Shown: positions 33,002 through 41,596 of the stretch, one piece after another
Position numbering within the stretch: the stretch's first letter is position 1
Layout: every line of letters begins with the position of its first letter
DNA from: Corallococcus silvisoli
GTDB lineage: Bacteria > Myxococcota > Myxococcia > Myxococcales > Myxococcaceae
Assembly (NCBI RefSeq): GCF_009909145.1
Contig: NZ_JAAAPJ010000001.1
Coordinates: forward strand, 930,001-994,000
Reading direction: 5' to 3'
Length of the DNA stretch: 64,000 bases
Translations under genes and position numbers: made by a program
The notes under the pieces: model-generated
The model's input: only the letters and a program-made list of their open reading frames with translations
Database searches by the model: none
Told to the model about the DNA's origin: nothing

Positions 33002-33044
33002 TCAATTCGTGAATTGAGAATATTGATTTCTACGGGCTTGGCAA
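33002..33044 (-). promoter_or_regulatory. promoter with palindromic operator for DUF2089 operon
   Basis: On the minus strand TTGCCA (33044-33039), a 16-base spacer, and TATTCT (33022-33017) fit a sigma70-type promoter. The perfect palindrome TCAATTC-GT-GAATTGA (33002-33017) overlaps the -10 region and predicted start site, a repressor-like position. The segment is AT-rich in a very GC-rich neighbourhood. The nearest regulator is the DUF2089 protein itself. Confidence 0.55.
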
Positions 33045-33770
33045 GGGCGAGAATTCATTCCCAGGAAGAACGGACACTTCCGAGCCGGTGGCCACGAAGG
33101 CGGACGAGGGCGTGCCCTGGAGGACTCCGGCGAACGTGGGGCCGTAGAAGCGGGCCACGTCGCAGTCGAAGGCGGTGTCCGTGGCCTGCCAGACGCTCCA
33201 GCGCGGGTGCTCCACGCGGTACTCGGCGCAGCCGCCATCGCGCTGGGCGGTGTAGCCCCAGTAGTGCTCGGTGATGAACTCCTCCTGGGAGCCGGGCTCG
33301 CTCTGGGCCGGAGCGCCGAGCGTCCGGGCGGACAGCTGGTGCCAGCGGCCGTGGGCCTTCCAGGCGTACTCGACGTGGCCGGGGGCGCCCGTGTCCGCGC
33401 CGTCCATGGCCACGGTGTGGCGCATGGGGTGCGCGACGTAGGGCTCGTTGTAGAGGACGCGCGCCACGGTGGCGATGGCGAGCCGGGGGACGACCTCCCG
33501 CACGAACACGACGCCCCGCCGCCAACCGTCGGGGCCCAGTCGGCGCACGTAGAAGCGCAGGTTCACTTCATCGAAGTCCCGGTGGAGCGGCACCGCGAAC
33601 CCTCGCACGCGCGTGTCGAGGAAGCGGAAGCCGACCATGCTCGCGAACGTGTGGCCCTGCCACGTGTCGAGCTCGGTGCCCCGGGGCACGAGGGGCCGGA
33701 GCACCGCCGGATCCACCTCGTAGTTGAGCATCAGGAGGTACCGCCACGTCGCCGTCAGGAAGGGGCGCAT
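33030..33770 (-). CDS. DUF2071 (YqjF-type) protein
   Basis: 246 aa. The N-terminus MRPFLTATWRYLLMLNYEVD, then PLVPRGTELDTWQG and SMVGFRFLDTRV, followed by the HRDFDEVNLRFYVRR strand, is the DUF2071 (YqjF) pattern. The fold resembles an acetoacetate decarboxylase-like barrel, but family function is unknown. No catalytic residues can be called from sequence. It is 41 bases upstream of the DUF2089 operon on the same strand; the palindrome and -35 element overlap its end, so it is probably a separate transcript. Confidence 0.85.
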   Translation of the reverse strand: MRPFLTATWRYLLMLNYEVDPAVLRPLVPRGTELDTWQGHTFASMVGFRFLDTRVRGFAVPLHRDFDEVNLRFYVRRLGPDGWRRGVVFVREVVPRLAIATVARVLYNEPYVAHPMRHTVAMDGADTGAPGHVEYAWKAHGRWHQLSARTLGAPAQSEPGSQEEFITEHYWGYTAQRDGGCAEYRVEHPRWSVWQATDTAFDCDVARFYGPTFAGVLQGTPSSAFVATGSEVSVLPGNEFSPLPSP

Positions 33771-33824
33771 GCGCGACGTTTAGCGCGCGCGCGCCCCCAA
33801 GGCCCAGGCCGTGCCCCCTCCGCG

Positions 33825-33843
33825 GCTTCTGTCGCGCAGAAGC
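33825..33843 (-). terminator. hairpin after acyltransferase gene
   Basis: GCTTCTG (33825-33831), loop TCGCG, CAGAAGC (33837-33843): a perfect seven-base stem 12 bases after the acyltransferase stop on the minus strand. There is no T-run, so it is terminator-like rather than a clear rho-independent terminator. Confidence 0.5.
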
Positions 33844-33854
33844 GCGGCGTGCCT

Positions 33855-34934
33855 TCAGGAGGTGGCGGACCGCAGCGGCCGCGGTTCGCGCACGAGCCGC
33901 CGCTCCAGCCGCTCGCGCCACTTCAGCGCGGGCTTCTCCACCCCCTGGTGCAGCGCGAGCGAGGCGAGCAGCACCGCCACGACGCCCCCCACCAACGTGA
34001 CGGGATGGAACGCGTCCATGCCGTGGGGCTCCAGCCAGACGCGCACCCCGTGCTGCATGGCCTTGTGCGTGAGGTAGACGGTGAAGCTCAGGACCGCGAA
34101 GGTCCGCACGCCCGGGATGCGGGCGCAGACGCGGGAGACCGCCGGGCCCGCCATGGGCATCAGCAGGGCCGCGTAGCCGAGCGCGGCCAGGGGGAACGCC
34201 AGCACGGCGTAGGGCAGGTACCGGAAGTGCTCTTCGTTGAGGTACGTCACCCCGCCCAGGCACGCGAGCCCGGCGAGCCCCAACCCCAGCGCGGCGCGGC
34301 CTCGCGTCCAGCGCTCCCACGCCTGGGGCCGGAAGGCGCGCAGGGCCGCGATCAGCACGCCGCACGTCAACCCATCGAGCCGCGCGTACGTCGGGTAGTA
34401 CAGGAGCATGTCGTAGTCGCGCCAGCCCGCGTCGTCCGGACCCAGGGCGCCGAAGTAGCGCAGCCACAGGCCGCCCCGCAGCAGCATGCCGGCCAGCAGC
34501 AGGGCCACCGCGCCCGCGATGAGGTGCGGCGCCCGGATGCGCCCGCGCAGCGCGAGCACGGTGAGCGGCAGCACCAGGTAGAAGTGCTCCTCCACGCACA
34601 GCGACCACGCGTGGGAGAAGCCATTGATGCGCAGGCCGAAGTTCTGCGTGAAGGTGAGGAAGCGCCACGCGGCGGTTTCGACGGGGCGCTCGCTCCAGGC
34701 CGGGACGAACAGGTACAGGCCCAGGACGATGAGGAAGGGCGGCAGGATGCGCAGCGACCGCCGCAGGTAGAAGCGCCGCAGCGACGGGGTCTCGCCTCGC
34801 GCCACCTGCTCCAGGAGCTGCGAGCCGATGAGGAAGCCGCTGAGCACGAAGAAGAGCTCCACGCCCGTCCAACCGAAGTTGGCGATCATCCGGTAGGTCT
34901 CGTGACCCTCCGGACGCGGGTAGTGGAAGAGCAT
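33855..34934 (-). CDS. acyltransferase 3 family membrane protein, N-terminus unusual
   Basis: 359 aa from the first ATG (34934), with about nine to ten membrane helices: ELFFVLSGFLIG, ILPPFLIVLGLYLFVP, SHAWSLCVEEHFYLVLPLTV (the conserved E-x-x-F loop), and a final VTLVGGVVAVLLASLAL. The family transfers acyl groups to sugars or lipid-linked glycans at the inner membrane. Family members begin about 20 residues earlier with RxLxGLDxLRxxAIxxVxxFH; the in-frame upstream sequence encodes exactly this (RHLAGLDLLRCLAIVTVM), but has only CTG and no ATG, GTG or TTG before an in-frame TGA at about 35016. So the true start may be a CTG near 35003. It follows the fatty acyl-AMP ligase gene. Confidence 0.8.
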   Translation of the reverse strand: MLFHYPRPEGHETYRMIANFGWTGVELFFVLSGFLIGSQLLEQVARGETPSLRRFYLRRSLRILPPFLIVLGLYLFVPAWSERPVETAAWRFLTFTQNFGLRINGFSHAWSLCVEEHFYLVLPLTVLALRGRIRAPHLIAGAVALLLAGMLLRGGLWLRYFGALGPDDAGWRDYDMLLYYPTYARLDGLTCGVLIAALRAFRPQAWERWTRGRAALGLGLAGLACLGGVTYLNEEHFRYLPYAVLAFPLAALGYAALLMPMAGPAVSRVCARIPGVRTFAVLSFTVYLTHKAMQHGVRVWLEPHGMDAFHPVTLVGGVVAVLLASLALHQGVEKPALKWRERLERRLVREPRPLRSATS

Positions 34935-35118
34935 GACGGTGACGATGGCCAGGCACCGGAGCAGGTCCAGGCCGGCGAGGTGGCGCGGTTCGGTGGCGTT
35001 CAGCGGAGTGGGCTTTCAGCGGGGGGATGGACCGGATGCTAGCAGCGCCCGGCGCTTCCGCCAGGGCGCCTCCGCGCTCCCTTCCGTGCGACTTCAGCGA
35101 CTCGCTGACGGTTGCTTG

Positions 35119-36831
35119 CTAGGCGTGGATTTCACGAAGCCCACCGGAGAGGAACGCCTCGCGCGTGGCCTGTCGTTGGACCTTTCCGCTGGAGGTCTTG
35201 GGCAGGCTCCCCGGTTCGATGAGCACCACCGCGTGGGGCCGCACATCATGCGTCGCCGCGAGCCTCCCCCGGATGGCGCTCAGCACCGGCGCCGCCAGGC
35301 CGTCCCACCTGCTGGGGTCCACCTCCTGCACCACGACGAGCTGCTCCTGGCTCTCCAGCTCCACGCCGAAGGCCACGCCGCAGCCGGGGCGCAGCGCGGG
35401 GTGGCTCTCCTCCACCACGATCTCCAGGTCCTGTGGGTACAGGTTCCGGCCCCGCACGATGATCAAATCCTTCGACCGTCCCGTGACGTACAGCTCCCCG
35501 GCGTCCAGGAAGCCCAGGTCCCCGGTCCTCAGGAAGGGCCCGTCCCCCGTGGCGGTCCTCGCGCCGAACACCCGCACGGACTCCTCCTCCCGCCGCCAGT
35601 AGCCCCGCGCCACGCTGGGCCCCTTCACCCAGACCTCGCCCACCTCGCCCGGTGGCAGCACGCGGCCGGTGTCCGGCTCCACGATGCACAGGGATTGATC
35701 CGCCAGCGTCACGCCGGAGCCCACCAGCGTCCGGGGCCGCTGCTCGGGGGCTCGGGCCTGGCCCGCCTCCAGGGCGGCGACATCCACGTCGCGCAAGCGA
35801 GGGGCCGCCTCCTTCGCGCCGCCGGACACGATGAGCGTGCCTTCCGCCAGGCCGTAGCACGGGTAGAACGCCTCGCGCCGGAAGCCGCACGGCCCGAAGG
35901 CCTCCGTGAACCGCGCCAGCGTGTCCGGGCGGATGGGCTCCGCGCCGCAGAACGCCACCTCCCAGCGGCTCAGGTCCAGGCCCTGCCGTTCATCCGGCGG
36001 AATCCTCCGCACGCACAGGTCGAACGCGAAGTTGGGGCCGCCGCTGATGGTGCCGCCAAAGCGGGTCAACGCCTCCAACCAGGCGCGGGGCCGCTTGAGG
36101 AACGCCAGCGGTGACATCAAGGCCGTGTGGAACCGCTGGGCCAGGGGCACCAGCACGCCTCCGATGAGCCCCATGTCGTGGTACGGCGGGAGCCAGATGA
36201 CGCCCACGCTGTCGTCGCGCGTCTGGAAGGCGCGGCGGATGGCGTCCAGGTTGTGCAGCAGGTTGCCGTGGCTGAGCATCACGCCCCGAGGCGTGCCGGT
36301 GCTGCCGGACGTGTACTGGAGGAAGGCCAGGGAGTCCGCCGTCACGTCCGGCCGCCTCCACGCGGACGCATCCCCTGGCTCCAGCGCGTCCGTCGCCAGC
36401 CACTTCAGCTCGCGCAGCTCGGGGGCGTCCGTGAAGAGGAACTCCGCCATCGACAGGAGGGTGGACGTGGTGAGCACCACCGTGGCCCCCGAATCCGCGA
36501 TGAGCGCTCGCAGGCGGGGCAGGGTGCGCTCCAGCCGCGACGGCACGGGCGGATAGGCCGGCACCGCCACCAGCCCCGAGCAGACGCAGCCGAAGAAGCC
36601 GGTCAGGTAGTCCACGCCGGGCGGATAGAGCAGGACCGCGCGCTCGCCCTGGGGGGCGAGCCCCTGGAGCGCGGTGGCGATGCGCCGGGCGCGGGTGGCC
36701 AGCTCCCCGCGCGTGAGCGTCACCTCCGTGTCGTCCTCCTCCAGGAAGGTGTAGAGGCGCGGTTCCGGCCCCGGGCCGCCAGGGGCTTCGAGCAGGTCGA
36801 TGAGTGTGTGGGGCATGGTCGTGGTGGGCAT
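35119..36831 (-). CDS. fatty acyl-AMP ligase (FAAL)
   Basis: 570 aa. An ANL-superfamily adenylation enzyme: YTSGSTGTPRGVMLSHGNL (P-loop), WLPPYHDMGLIGG (FAAL hallmark), FCGAEPIRPDTLARF, YPCYGLAEGTL, and LRTGDLGFLDAGELYVTGR with the hinge. The C-terminal core A10 lysine is in LPKTSSGKVQR. FAALs activate fatty acids as acyl-AMP and pass them to an acyl carrier protein rather than CoA. There is no ACP, PKS or NRPS gene nearby, so it works with a remote partner or loads a non-canonical one. ATG 36831 begins two bases after the stop of the barrel gene, so the two are coupled. A TTG six codons upstream is possible. Confidence 0.9.
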   Translation of the reverse strand: MPTTTMPHTLIDLLEAPGGPGPEPRLYTFLEEDDTEVTLTRGELATRARRIATALQGLAPQGERAVLLYPPGVDYLTGFFGCVCSGLVAVPAYPPVPSRLERTLPRLRALIADSGATVVLTTSTLLSMAEFLFTDAPELRELKWLATDALEPGDASAWRRPDVTADSLAFLQYTSGSTGTPRGVMLSHGNLLHNLDAIRRAFQTRDDSVGVIWLPPYHDMGLIGGVLVPLAQRFHTALMSPLAFLKRPRAWLEALTRFGGTISGGPNFAFDLCVRRIPPDERQGLDLSRWEVAFCGAEPIRPDTLARFTEAFGPCGFRREAFYPCYGLAEGTLIVSGGAKEAAPRLRDVDVAALEAGQARAPEQRPRTLVGSGVTLADQSLCIVEPDTGRVLPPGEVGEVWVKGPSVARGYWRREEESVRVFGARTATGDGPFLRTGDLGFLDAGELYVTGRSKDLIIVRGRNLYPQDLEIVVEESHPALRPGCGVAFGVELESQEQLVVVQEVDPSRWDGLAAPVLSAIRGRLAATHDVRPHAVVLIEPGSLPKTSSGKVQRQATREAFLSGGLREIHA

Positions 36832-36832
36832 G

Positions 36833-37450
36833 TCAGTAGCTGCCGCCAATCATCAGCAGGCCCGTGTAGCGGCCGTCGCCCGCGCCCAGGTTCCGCGCGG
36901 GCGCGAAGTCCTGGCCGAAGAGGAAGCTGTACGTGCCGCGCACCTCGGCCGTGAGCGTGGGGTTGATCTTGAAGCGCACGCCCGCTCCCACCGGCGCGTA
37001 GCCTCCGGTGTCGTCGATGAACTGGTAGAAGTTCCCCTCGCGGACCGAGTAGCGCTCGAGCCCGATGCCTCCCAGCACGTAGGGCTGCAGCCGCGTGGGC
37101 GTGAGGTTCACGGTGACCGCCGCCTGCCCGCCGTTGCGCACGATGTCCGGCGTGACGAACGAGGGGTTCTCGGAGACGGACATCCCGGCGACACCGCCGC
37201 TGTAGCCCAGCTCCATGCCCAGGTAGTCATTGACGCGGTAGCCGACGACGACGCCGTAGGACGGCCCGGCCTCCAGGTTGGGCGCGAGCTTCCCCGTGTA
37301 GCCCTCCACGCCCAGGCCCAGGAGGAAGTACGGCCCCCTCCAATCCACCCAGCCCACCCGGGTGGGGGCGTCCGGTGGTGGATCCTGGGCCTTCGCGGCT
37401 CCACCCGCCAACCCCGCCAGGCAGAGTCCCCATGCAATGCCTCGCCTCAT
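36833..37450 (-). CDS. outer-membrane beta-barrel protein
   Basis: 205 aa with a signal peptide (MRRGIAWGLCLAGLAGGAAK, ending AKAQ). The mature part has alternating amphipathic strands (GPYFLLGLGVEGY, YGVVVGYRVNDYLGMELGYS, VNLTPTRLQPYVLGGIGLE, FKINPTLTAEVRGTYSFLFG) and ends in an aromatic residue (GGSY), an OmpA/OmpW-size eight-strand barrel. GGGAG is seven bases before the ATG at 37450. It is the first gene before the FAAL and acyltransferase genes. It may place or detect acylated material at the outer membrane; that is inference. Confidence 0.82.
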   Translation of the reverse strand: MRRGIAWGLCLAGLAGGAAKAQDPPPDAPTRVGWVDWRGPYFLLGLGVEGYTGKLAPNLEAGPSYGVVVGYRVNDYLGMELGYSGGVAGMSVSENPSFVTPDIVRNGGQAAVTVNLTPTRLQPYVLGGIGLERYSVREGNFYQFIDDTGGYAPVGAGVRFKINPTLTAEVRGTYSFLFGQDFAPARNLGAGDGRYTGLLMIGGSY

Positions 37451-37480
37451 GACCGCTCCCTTCGTGTGTTGCCTGTGCGT

Positions 37481-37500
37481 CCTCAACGTGGCCGTTGAGG
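37481..37500. promoter_or_regulatory. perfect palindrome upstream of beta-barrel gene
   Basis: CCTCAACG (37481-37488), TGGC, CGTTGAGG (37493-37500): eight-base perfect arms with a four-base spacer, centred about 41 bases upstream of the barrel gene start on the minus strand. Size and symmetry fit a TetR- or MarR-type operator. No regulator gene sits next to it. Confidence 0.5.
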
Positions 37501-37697
37501 GAGGGGCGGACAACGAACGGACGGGCGGTACCTCGCTGGCCCACGGCACCCCGGAGGGTGGGACAGGCATCGCGGCGGGACGGGCCCCTGACCGCCGCCC
37601 TGGCGCCACCCTGTGAAGCCCGGCCCGCGGCTTCCACCTTGAGCCGTGGCCCGGCACCCGCCGCACTCCCCCGCGCCTGGGCCAGGGAGCCACCGCC

Positions 37698-39026
37698 ATG
37701 AATGATGCCCATCCCCAGCCTCCCGTGGAGCGGGGGCCTTCGGGGCTCAAGGCCCGCGCCCGCCGCGTCCTCGCGCACCTGGACGCGGTGCTGCCAGACG
37801 TGGACTCGCTCTATGGCGACCTGCACGAACACCCGGAGCTGTCCGGCCACGAAGCGCGCACGGCGGCGGCGCTGGCGAAGCGCCTGGAGGCCGCCGGCTA
37901 CACGGTGAGCCGGGACATCGGCGGCCACGGCGTGGTGGGGCTGCTGCGCAACGGGGACGGCCCCACGGTGCTGCTGCGCGGGGACATGGACGCGCTCCCC
38001 GTGGAGGAGCGGACGGGGCTGCCGTACGCGAGCCACGTGCGCACGAAGGACGGCGAGCCGGTGATGCACGCGTGCGGCCACGACGTCCACACCGCGTGCC
38101 TCGCGGGCACGGCGGCGCTGCTGGCGCGGTCGCGCGACGCGTGGCGTGGCACGGTGATGGTGGTGGGGCAGCCCGCGGAGGAGACCCTCCAGGGCGCCAG
38201 GGCGATGATGGACGCCGGCCTCTACGCGCGCTTCGGCACGCCGGACGCCGTGCTCGGCCAGCACACGGCGCCGTTGCCGGTGGGGGCCTTCATGCACCGC
38301 GAGGGCGTGGCGATGATGGGCTCGGCCAGCGTGCGCATCCGCCTCTTCGGCCGGGGCGCGCACGGGGCGCAGCCGGAGCTGTCGGTGGACCCCGTGGTGC
38401 TGGGGGCCAGCGTGGTGCTGCGGCTTCAGACCATCGTGTCGCGCGAGGTGCCGCCGCTGGAACCGGCGGTGGTGACGGTGGGCCACTTCCAGGCGGGCTC
38501 TCGTGCCAACGTGATTCCGGACGAAGCCCTGCTGGAGGTGACGGTGCGCACGGCGGACGACGCGGTGCAGGCCCGTGTCCTGGCCGCCATCGAGCGCATC
38601 GTGAAGGGCGAGGCCGCGGCGGCGGGCGCCCCGAAGCCTCCCCAGGTGGAGGTGATGGCGAGCACGCCGGTGAACCGCAACGACCCGGCGCTGCTCCGGC
38701 GCGTCCGGGCCGCGCACGCGGAGTGGTTCGGGCGCGACGCGCTGGTGCCGGGCGTGCTCGCCACCGCGAGCGAGGACTTCCCCCGGTTCGCCCAGGGGCC
38801 GGAGCACCCGGTGCCCACGGCGTACTGGTTCGTGGGCGTCACGCCGCCGCACGCCTGGAGCGCGGCGCCCGGGACGACGCCGCAGCAGAAGGTGACGCAC
38901 CTGCCGGGGCCGCACTCGCCCTTCTACGCACCGGATCGCGCGGGCTCGCTGCGCAAGGGCTGCGAGTCGCTCACGGTCGCGGCGTTGAGCTGTCTGCACG
39001 GCGGCGAGGCACCCCGCGACCACTGA
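37698..39026 (+). CDS. M20-family amidohydrolase (hippurate hydrolase-like)
   Basis: 442 aa, cytoplasmic (no signal). Metal-binding and catalytic motifs of the M20D group are present: DLHEHPELSGHE, LLRGDMDALPVEE, HACGHDVHTACLAG, VGQPAEETLQGA (Glu-Glu) and ATASEDFPRF (ligand aspartate/histidine region). A dimerisation domain lies between about residues 205-315. Such enzymes cleave N-acyl amino acids, indole-acetyl amino acids or hippurate; the exact substrate cannot be told. GGGAG lies before the ATG at 37698. Length is typical. It is followed by a lipoprotein gene after 110 bases and a terminator-like hairpin. Confidence 0.88.
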   Translation: MNDAHPQPPVERGPSGLKARARRVLAHLDAVLPDVDSLYGDLHEHPELSGHEARTAAALAKRLEAAGYTVSRDIGGHGVVGLLRNGDGPTVLLRGDMDALPVEERTGLPYASHVRTKDGEPVMHACGHDVHTACLAGTAALLARSRDAWRGTVMVVGQPAEETLQGARAMMDAGLYARFGTPDAVLGQHTAPLPVGAFMHREGVAMMGSASVRIRLFGRGAHGAQPELSVDPVVLGASVVLRLQTIVSREVPPLEPAVVTVGHFQAGSRANVIPDEALLEVTVRTADDAVQARVLAAIERIVKGEAAAAGAPKPPQVEVMASTPVNRNDPALLRRVRAAHAEWFGRDALVPGVLATASEDFPRFAQGPEHPVPTAYWFVGVTPPHAWSAAPGTTPQQKVTHLPGPHSPFYAPDRAGSLRKGCESLTVAALSCLHGGEAPRDH

Positions 39027-39044
39027 CGAGGCTCCTGGCTGGAG

Positions 39045-39071
39045 CAGGGCCGCTGGACCGGCCGGCCCCTG
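39045..39071 (+). terminator. hairpin after M20 gene
   Basis: CAGGGCCG (39045-39052) pairs with CGGCCCCTG (39063-39071) with one bulge, 19 bases after the M20 stop. No T-run follows; a terminator-like hairpin between two separate genes. Confidence 0.4.
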
Positions 39072-39136
39072 TCGCTTGCCCCGGACGCAAGTGCCTCCAC
39101 CTTGAGTGACGGACGACACTTCTGGAGGACACCCCG

Positions 39137-39652
39137 ATGAAGCTTCCGCTCATGGCCACGCTCACCGCACTCCTGCTGGGAGGATGTGCCCACGAGGGAA
39201 CCTCACGTGCGTCGGAGGACGTCAGCGGCACGGGAGGTTCGGGGAAGCAGCCCCGGGAGCATCCGGTGGGGGCCAGCGACGAGCTGTCCTGGGACGCGGA
39301 GGCGTCACCGGCCACGCAGTCGATGCTGAAGGACCACGGCATGGACTTCTACGGCGTGACGGCGCCCGGCGGGGACTCGGGCGCCTCTGGATCCTCCAAG
39401 CAGGTGGCCACCGGCGAGTTCGAATGCGTGGACTCCGAGCTCGTGGGCTTCGGCGGTTCGGGGGACGTGGCTTCGTCCTACGGCTCCGTCACCGCGACGC
39501 CGCTGATTCCGCTCGTCTCGCCGGGCAACCCGGGGGCGCGGCTGGACATCTCCCCGGACGCCTGGAAGAAGAACAAGTCCATCGGCACGAGCCCCGTGTC
39601 CCCCTCGACGGGCACGCCCGCGGTGGAGGGCAGCGGCGGCGCCGGCCGGTAG
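39137..39652 (+). CDS. hypothetical lipoprotein, 171 aa
   Basis: Lipobox ALLLGGC with Cys17; the ATG at 39137 is preceded by TGGAGG. After the anchor the protein is rich in Gly, Ser, Asp and Pro, with low complexity at both ends (SGTGGSGKQPREHP; SPSTGTPAVEGSGGAG). One central segment, FECVDSELVGFGGSGDVASS, is more structured. No family or catalytic motif is recognised. Probably a surface or periplasmic lipoprotein. It is convergent with the DUF188 gene. Confidence 0.75.
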   Translation: MKLPLMATLTALLLGGCAHEGTSRASEDVSGTGGSGKQPREHPVGASDELSWDAEASPATQSMLKDHGMDFYGVTAPGGDSGASGSSKQVATGEFECVDSELVGFGGSGDVASSYGSVTATPLIPLVSPGNPGARLDISPDAWKKNKSIGTSPVSPSTGTPAVEGSGGAGR

Positions 39653-39658
39653 TCCCCC

Positions 39659-40117
39659 TCAGCCCTGCTGCTTCACGAGCCGGGTCAGCTCCCGGTCCAG
39701 CGTGGCGGCGAACTGCTGACGGTCCTGCTGCGAGAAGCTGCTGGGGCCCCCGGTGGTGACGCCGCTGTCGCGCAGCTCCTGCATGAAGTTGCGCACCGAC
39801 AGCCGCTCGTCGATGTTCTCCGCCGTGAAGAGCTCGCCGCGCGGGTCCATCACCACGACGCCCTTGGGCACGAGCAGCGCGGCCAGCGGGATGTCCTGCG
39901 TGACGGCCAGGTCCCCGGCTTGCGCGGAGGTGGCGATGTGCCGGTCCGCCACGTCCGCCCCCGCGCCCACCTGCACGGTGGAGACGTACGCCAGCCTCGG
40001 CAGCGCCAGCGGCTTGTTGGCCACGAAGACGATGGGGACCTTCAGGCGCTGCACGGCGCGCAGGAGGATGTCCCGCACGGGCCCGGGACACGCATCGGCA
40101 TCGACCCAGATTTGCAT
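39659..40117 (-). CDS. YaiI/YqxD (DUF188) family protein
   Basis: 152 aa. MQIWVDADACPGPVRDILLR, VPIVFVANKP, GADVADRHIA, and LAVTQDIPLAALLVPKG are the DUF188 signature set: aspartates near the start (DADACP), a D-x-x-D loop and TxDIPLA. The fold is PIN-like and may act as an RNA nuclease, but the function is not settled. ATG 40117 chosen over one three codons upstream because AGGAT is six to seven bases away and the family normally begins at MxIWVDAD. It is cytoplasmic. Confidence 0.88.
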   Translation of the reverse strand: MQIWVDADACPGPVRDILLRAVQRLKVPIVFVANKPLALPRLAYVSTVQVGAGADVADRHIATSAQAGDLAVTQDIPLAALLVPKGVVVMDPRGELFTAENIDERLSVRNFMQELRDSGVTTGGPSSFSQQDRQQFAATLDRELTRLVKQQG

Positions 40118-40213
40118 GGGGCCCATCCTCGCCCATCCCCCCGCCAGGGAAAGAAGAGATGCGGCGAGTCACGGCCGCGCGCACGGAGCGTGGATTCGCT
40201 AGAAGAGGGGGCC

Positions 40214-41596
40214 GTGAACGCCATCCCGGTCCCATCGTCGCGCCGCGACTTCGCGGCCTCGCCCCTCGCCCTCGGGTTGCTGTGCCTGGGGCTGTTCATC
40301 GTCTACAGCGTGAGCCAGGTGCGGCTCCAGACGGACTCGCTGTGGTCCATCCCGTCCGCGGCCAGCGTCCTCCATGAGGGCAACGCCGACCTGGACGAGT
40401 TCCGGCCCACGTTCTTCCCGGGCACCGCCTACGCCCGCCGCGAGGCCGGCGCCCACACGTATTACGAGTACCCGCCCGGCGTGGTGCTCGCGGCGCTGCC
40501 CTTCGTGGCGGGGGCCGAGGCGCTGTTCACGCTCCTGCGGCCGGTCCTGCCGAACCTGGGCACCGCGGGGGCCGACGCGCTGGCGTGGCTGGCGCTGTTC
40601 CAGGGCACGGGACTCGTGGACCTGGGCGCGTACAACCGCACCGAACAGCTCATCGCCTCGTTCTACGTCTGCGCCGCCGCGGGCGTGCTGCTCATCGCGC
40701 TGCGCCGGCGGGTGTCTCCGCGCGCGGCGCTGCTCACGGTCGCCCTCTTCGGGCTGGGCACCACCGCGTTCTCCACCGCCAGCCGCGTCCTCTGGCAGCA
40801 CGGCCCCGGCCTGCTCGCCATCGCCTGCATCATCCTCATGCTGGCCCGGCCCACGCAGACCGCGCGCACCGCGCTGCTCACCGGACTGGCCGTCGCGCTC
40901 GCGTATGTCTGCCGGCCCACTCACTCCCTCAGCGTCATCGTCGTCACCGGGCTCTTCGTGCTGCGCTTCCGCCGGCTGCTGCCGGCCTACTTCGCGGGCG
41001 CGGCGCTCGTGGCGGTGCCGTTCTGCGCGTACAACCTGCACATCTACGGCGCGCTCCTGTCGCCCTACTACCGCCACGTGCTGGAGATCTCCGGCCCGCG
41101 CTTCTTCCTGGCCCTGGCCGCCAACCTGGTCAGCCCGTCGCGCGGGCTGCTGATCTTCTCCCCGTTCCTGGTGCTGGCGGGGGTGGGGTTCTTCCAGAAG
41201 TGGCGCGGCCGGACCTTGGAGCCGTACGAGAAGGCCTTCGCCCTCATCGTGCTCCTGCACTGGGGGGCCATCTCCGCCTTCGCCATCTGGTGGGCGGGCC
41301 ACTCCGTGGGGCCGCGCTTCTTCACCGACGTGCTGCCCTACGTCGTCTACTTCCTCGCGTTCCCCGTGCAGGCCGTGCTGGAGGCGCCGCGAAGGCACGC
41401 GGTCCTCACGGGCGTGCTCGTGGTGACAGCCCTCTTCAGCGTGCTGCTCCACTGGCGCGCCTCCAACTCCTATGACGTGCACGGGTGGAACTCCGTCCCC
41501 GTCAACGTGGACAGCGACCCGTCGCGGTGCTGGGACTGGAAGGATGCGCAGTTCCTGCGAGCCATCCCCGCCCGCATCCGGGGCACACGCTGGTAG
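40214..41596 (+). CDS. polytopic GT-C-like glycosyltransferase-type membrane protein
   Basis: 460 aa from a GTG at 40214 with AGAGGGGG just upstream. About eleven membrane helices: ALGLLCLGLFIVYSV, VVLAALPFVAGAEALFTLL, ASFYVCAAAGVLLIAL, and so on. Between helices one and two is a large outward loop with PTFFPGTAYARREAGAHTYY, where a GT-C acidic motif (D-x-D/E) would be expected; LDEFRP and YYEYPPG are candidates. The layout resembles dolichyl-phosphate-mannose-type mannosyltransferases that move sugars from lipid carriers to proteins or polysaccharides. Family assignment is moderate. The gene stands alone. Confidence 0.7.
   Translation: MNAIPVPSSRRDFAASPLALGLLCLGLFIVYSVSQVRLQTDSLWSIPSAASVLHEGNADLDEFRPTFFPGTAYARREAGAHTYYEYPPGVVLAALPFVAGAEALFTLLRPVLPNLGTAGADALAWLALFQGTGLVDLGAYNRTEQLIASFYVCAAAGVLLIALRRRVSPRAALLTVALFGLGTTAFSTASRVLWQHGPGLLAIACIILMLARPTQTARTALLTGLAVALAYVCRPTHSLSVIVVTGLFVLRFRRLLPAYFAGAALVAVPFCAYNLHIYGALLSPYYRHVLEISGPRFFLALAANLVSPSRGLLIFSPFLVLAGVGFFQKWRGRTLEPYEKAFALIVLLHWGAISAFAIWWAGHSVGPRFFTDVLPYVVYFLAFPVQAVLEAPRRHAVLTGVLVVTALFSVLLHWRASNSYDVHGWNSVPVNVDSDPSRCWDWKDAQFLRAIPARIRGTRW

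Noticed and set aside
37633-39107. CCACCTTGAG before M20 and lipoprotein genes as a promoter element
   Set aside because: A ten-base match with different flanks and no fixed distance to the starts; too little to call.
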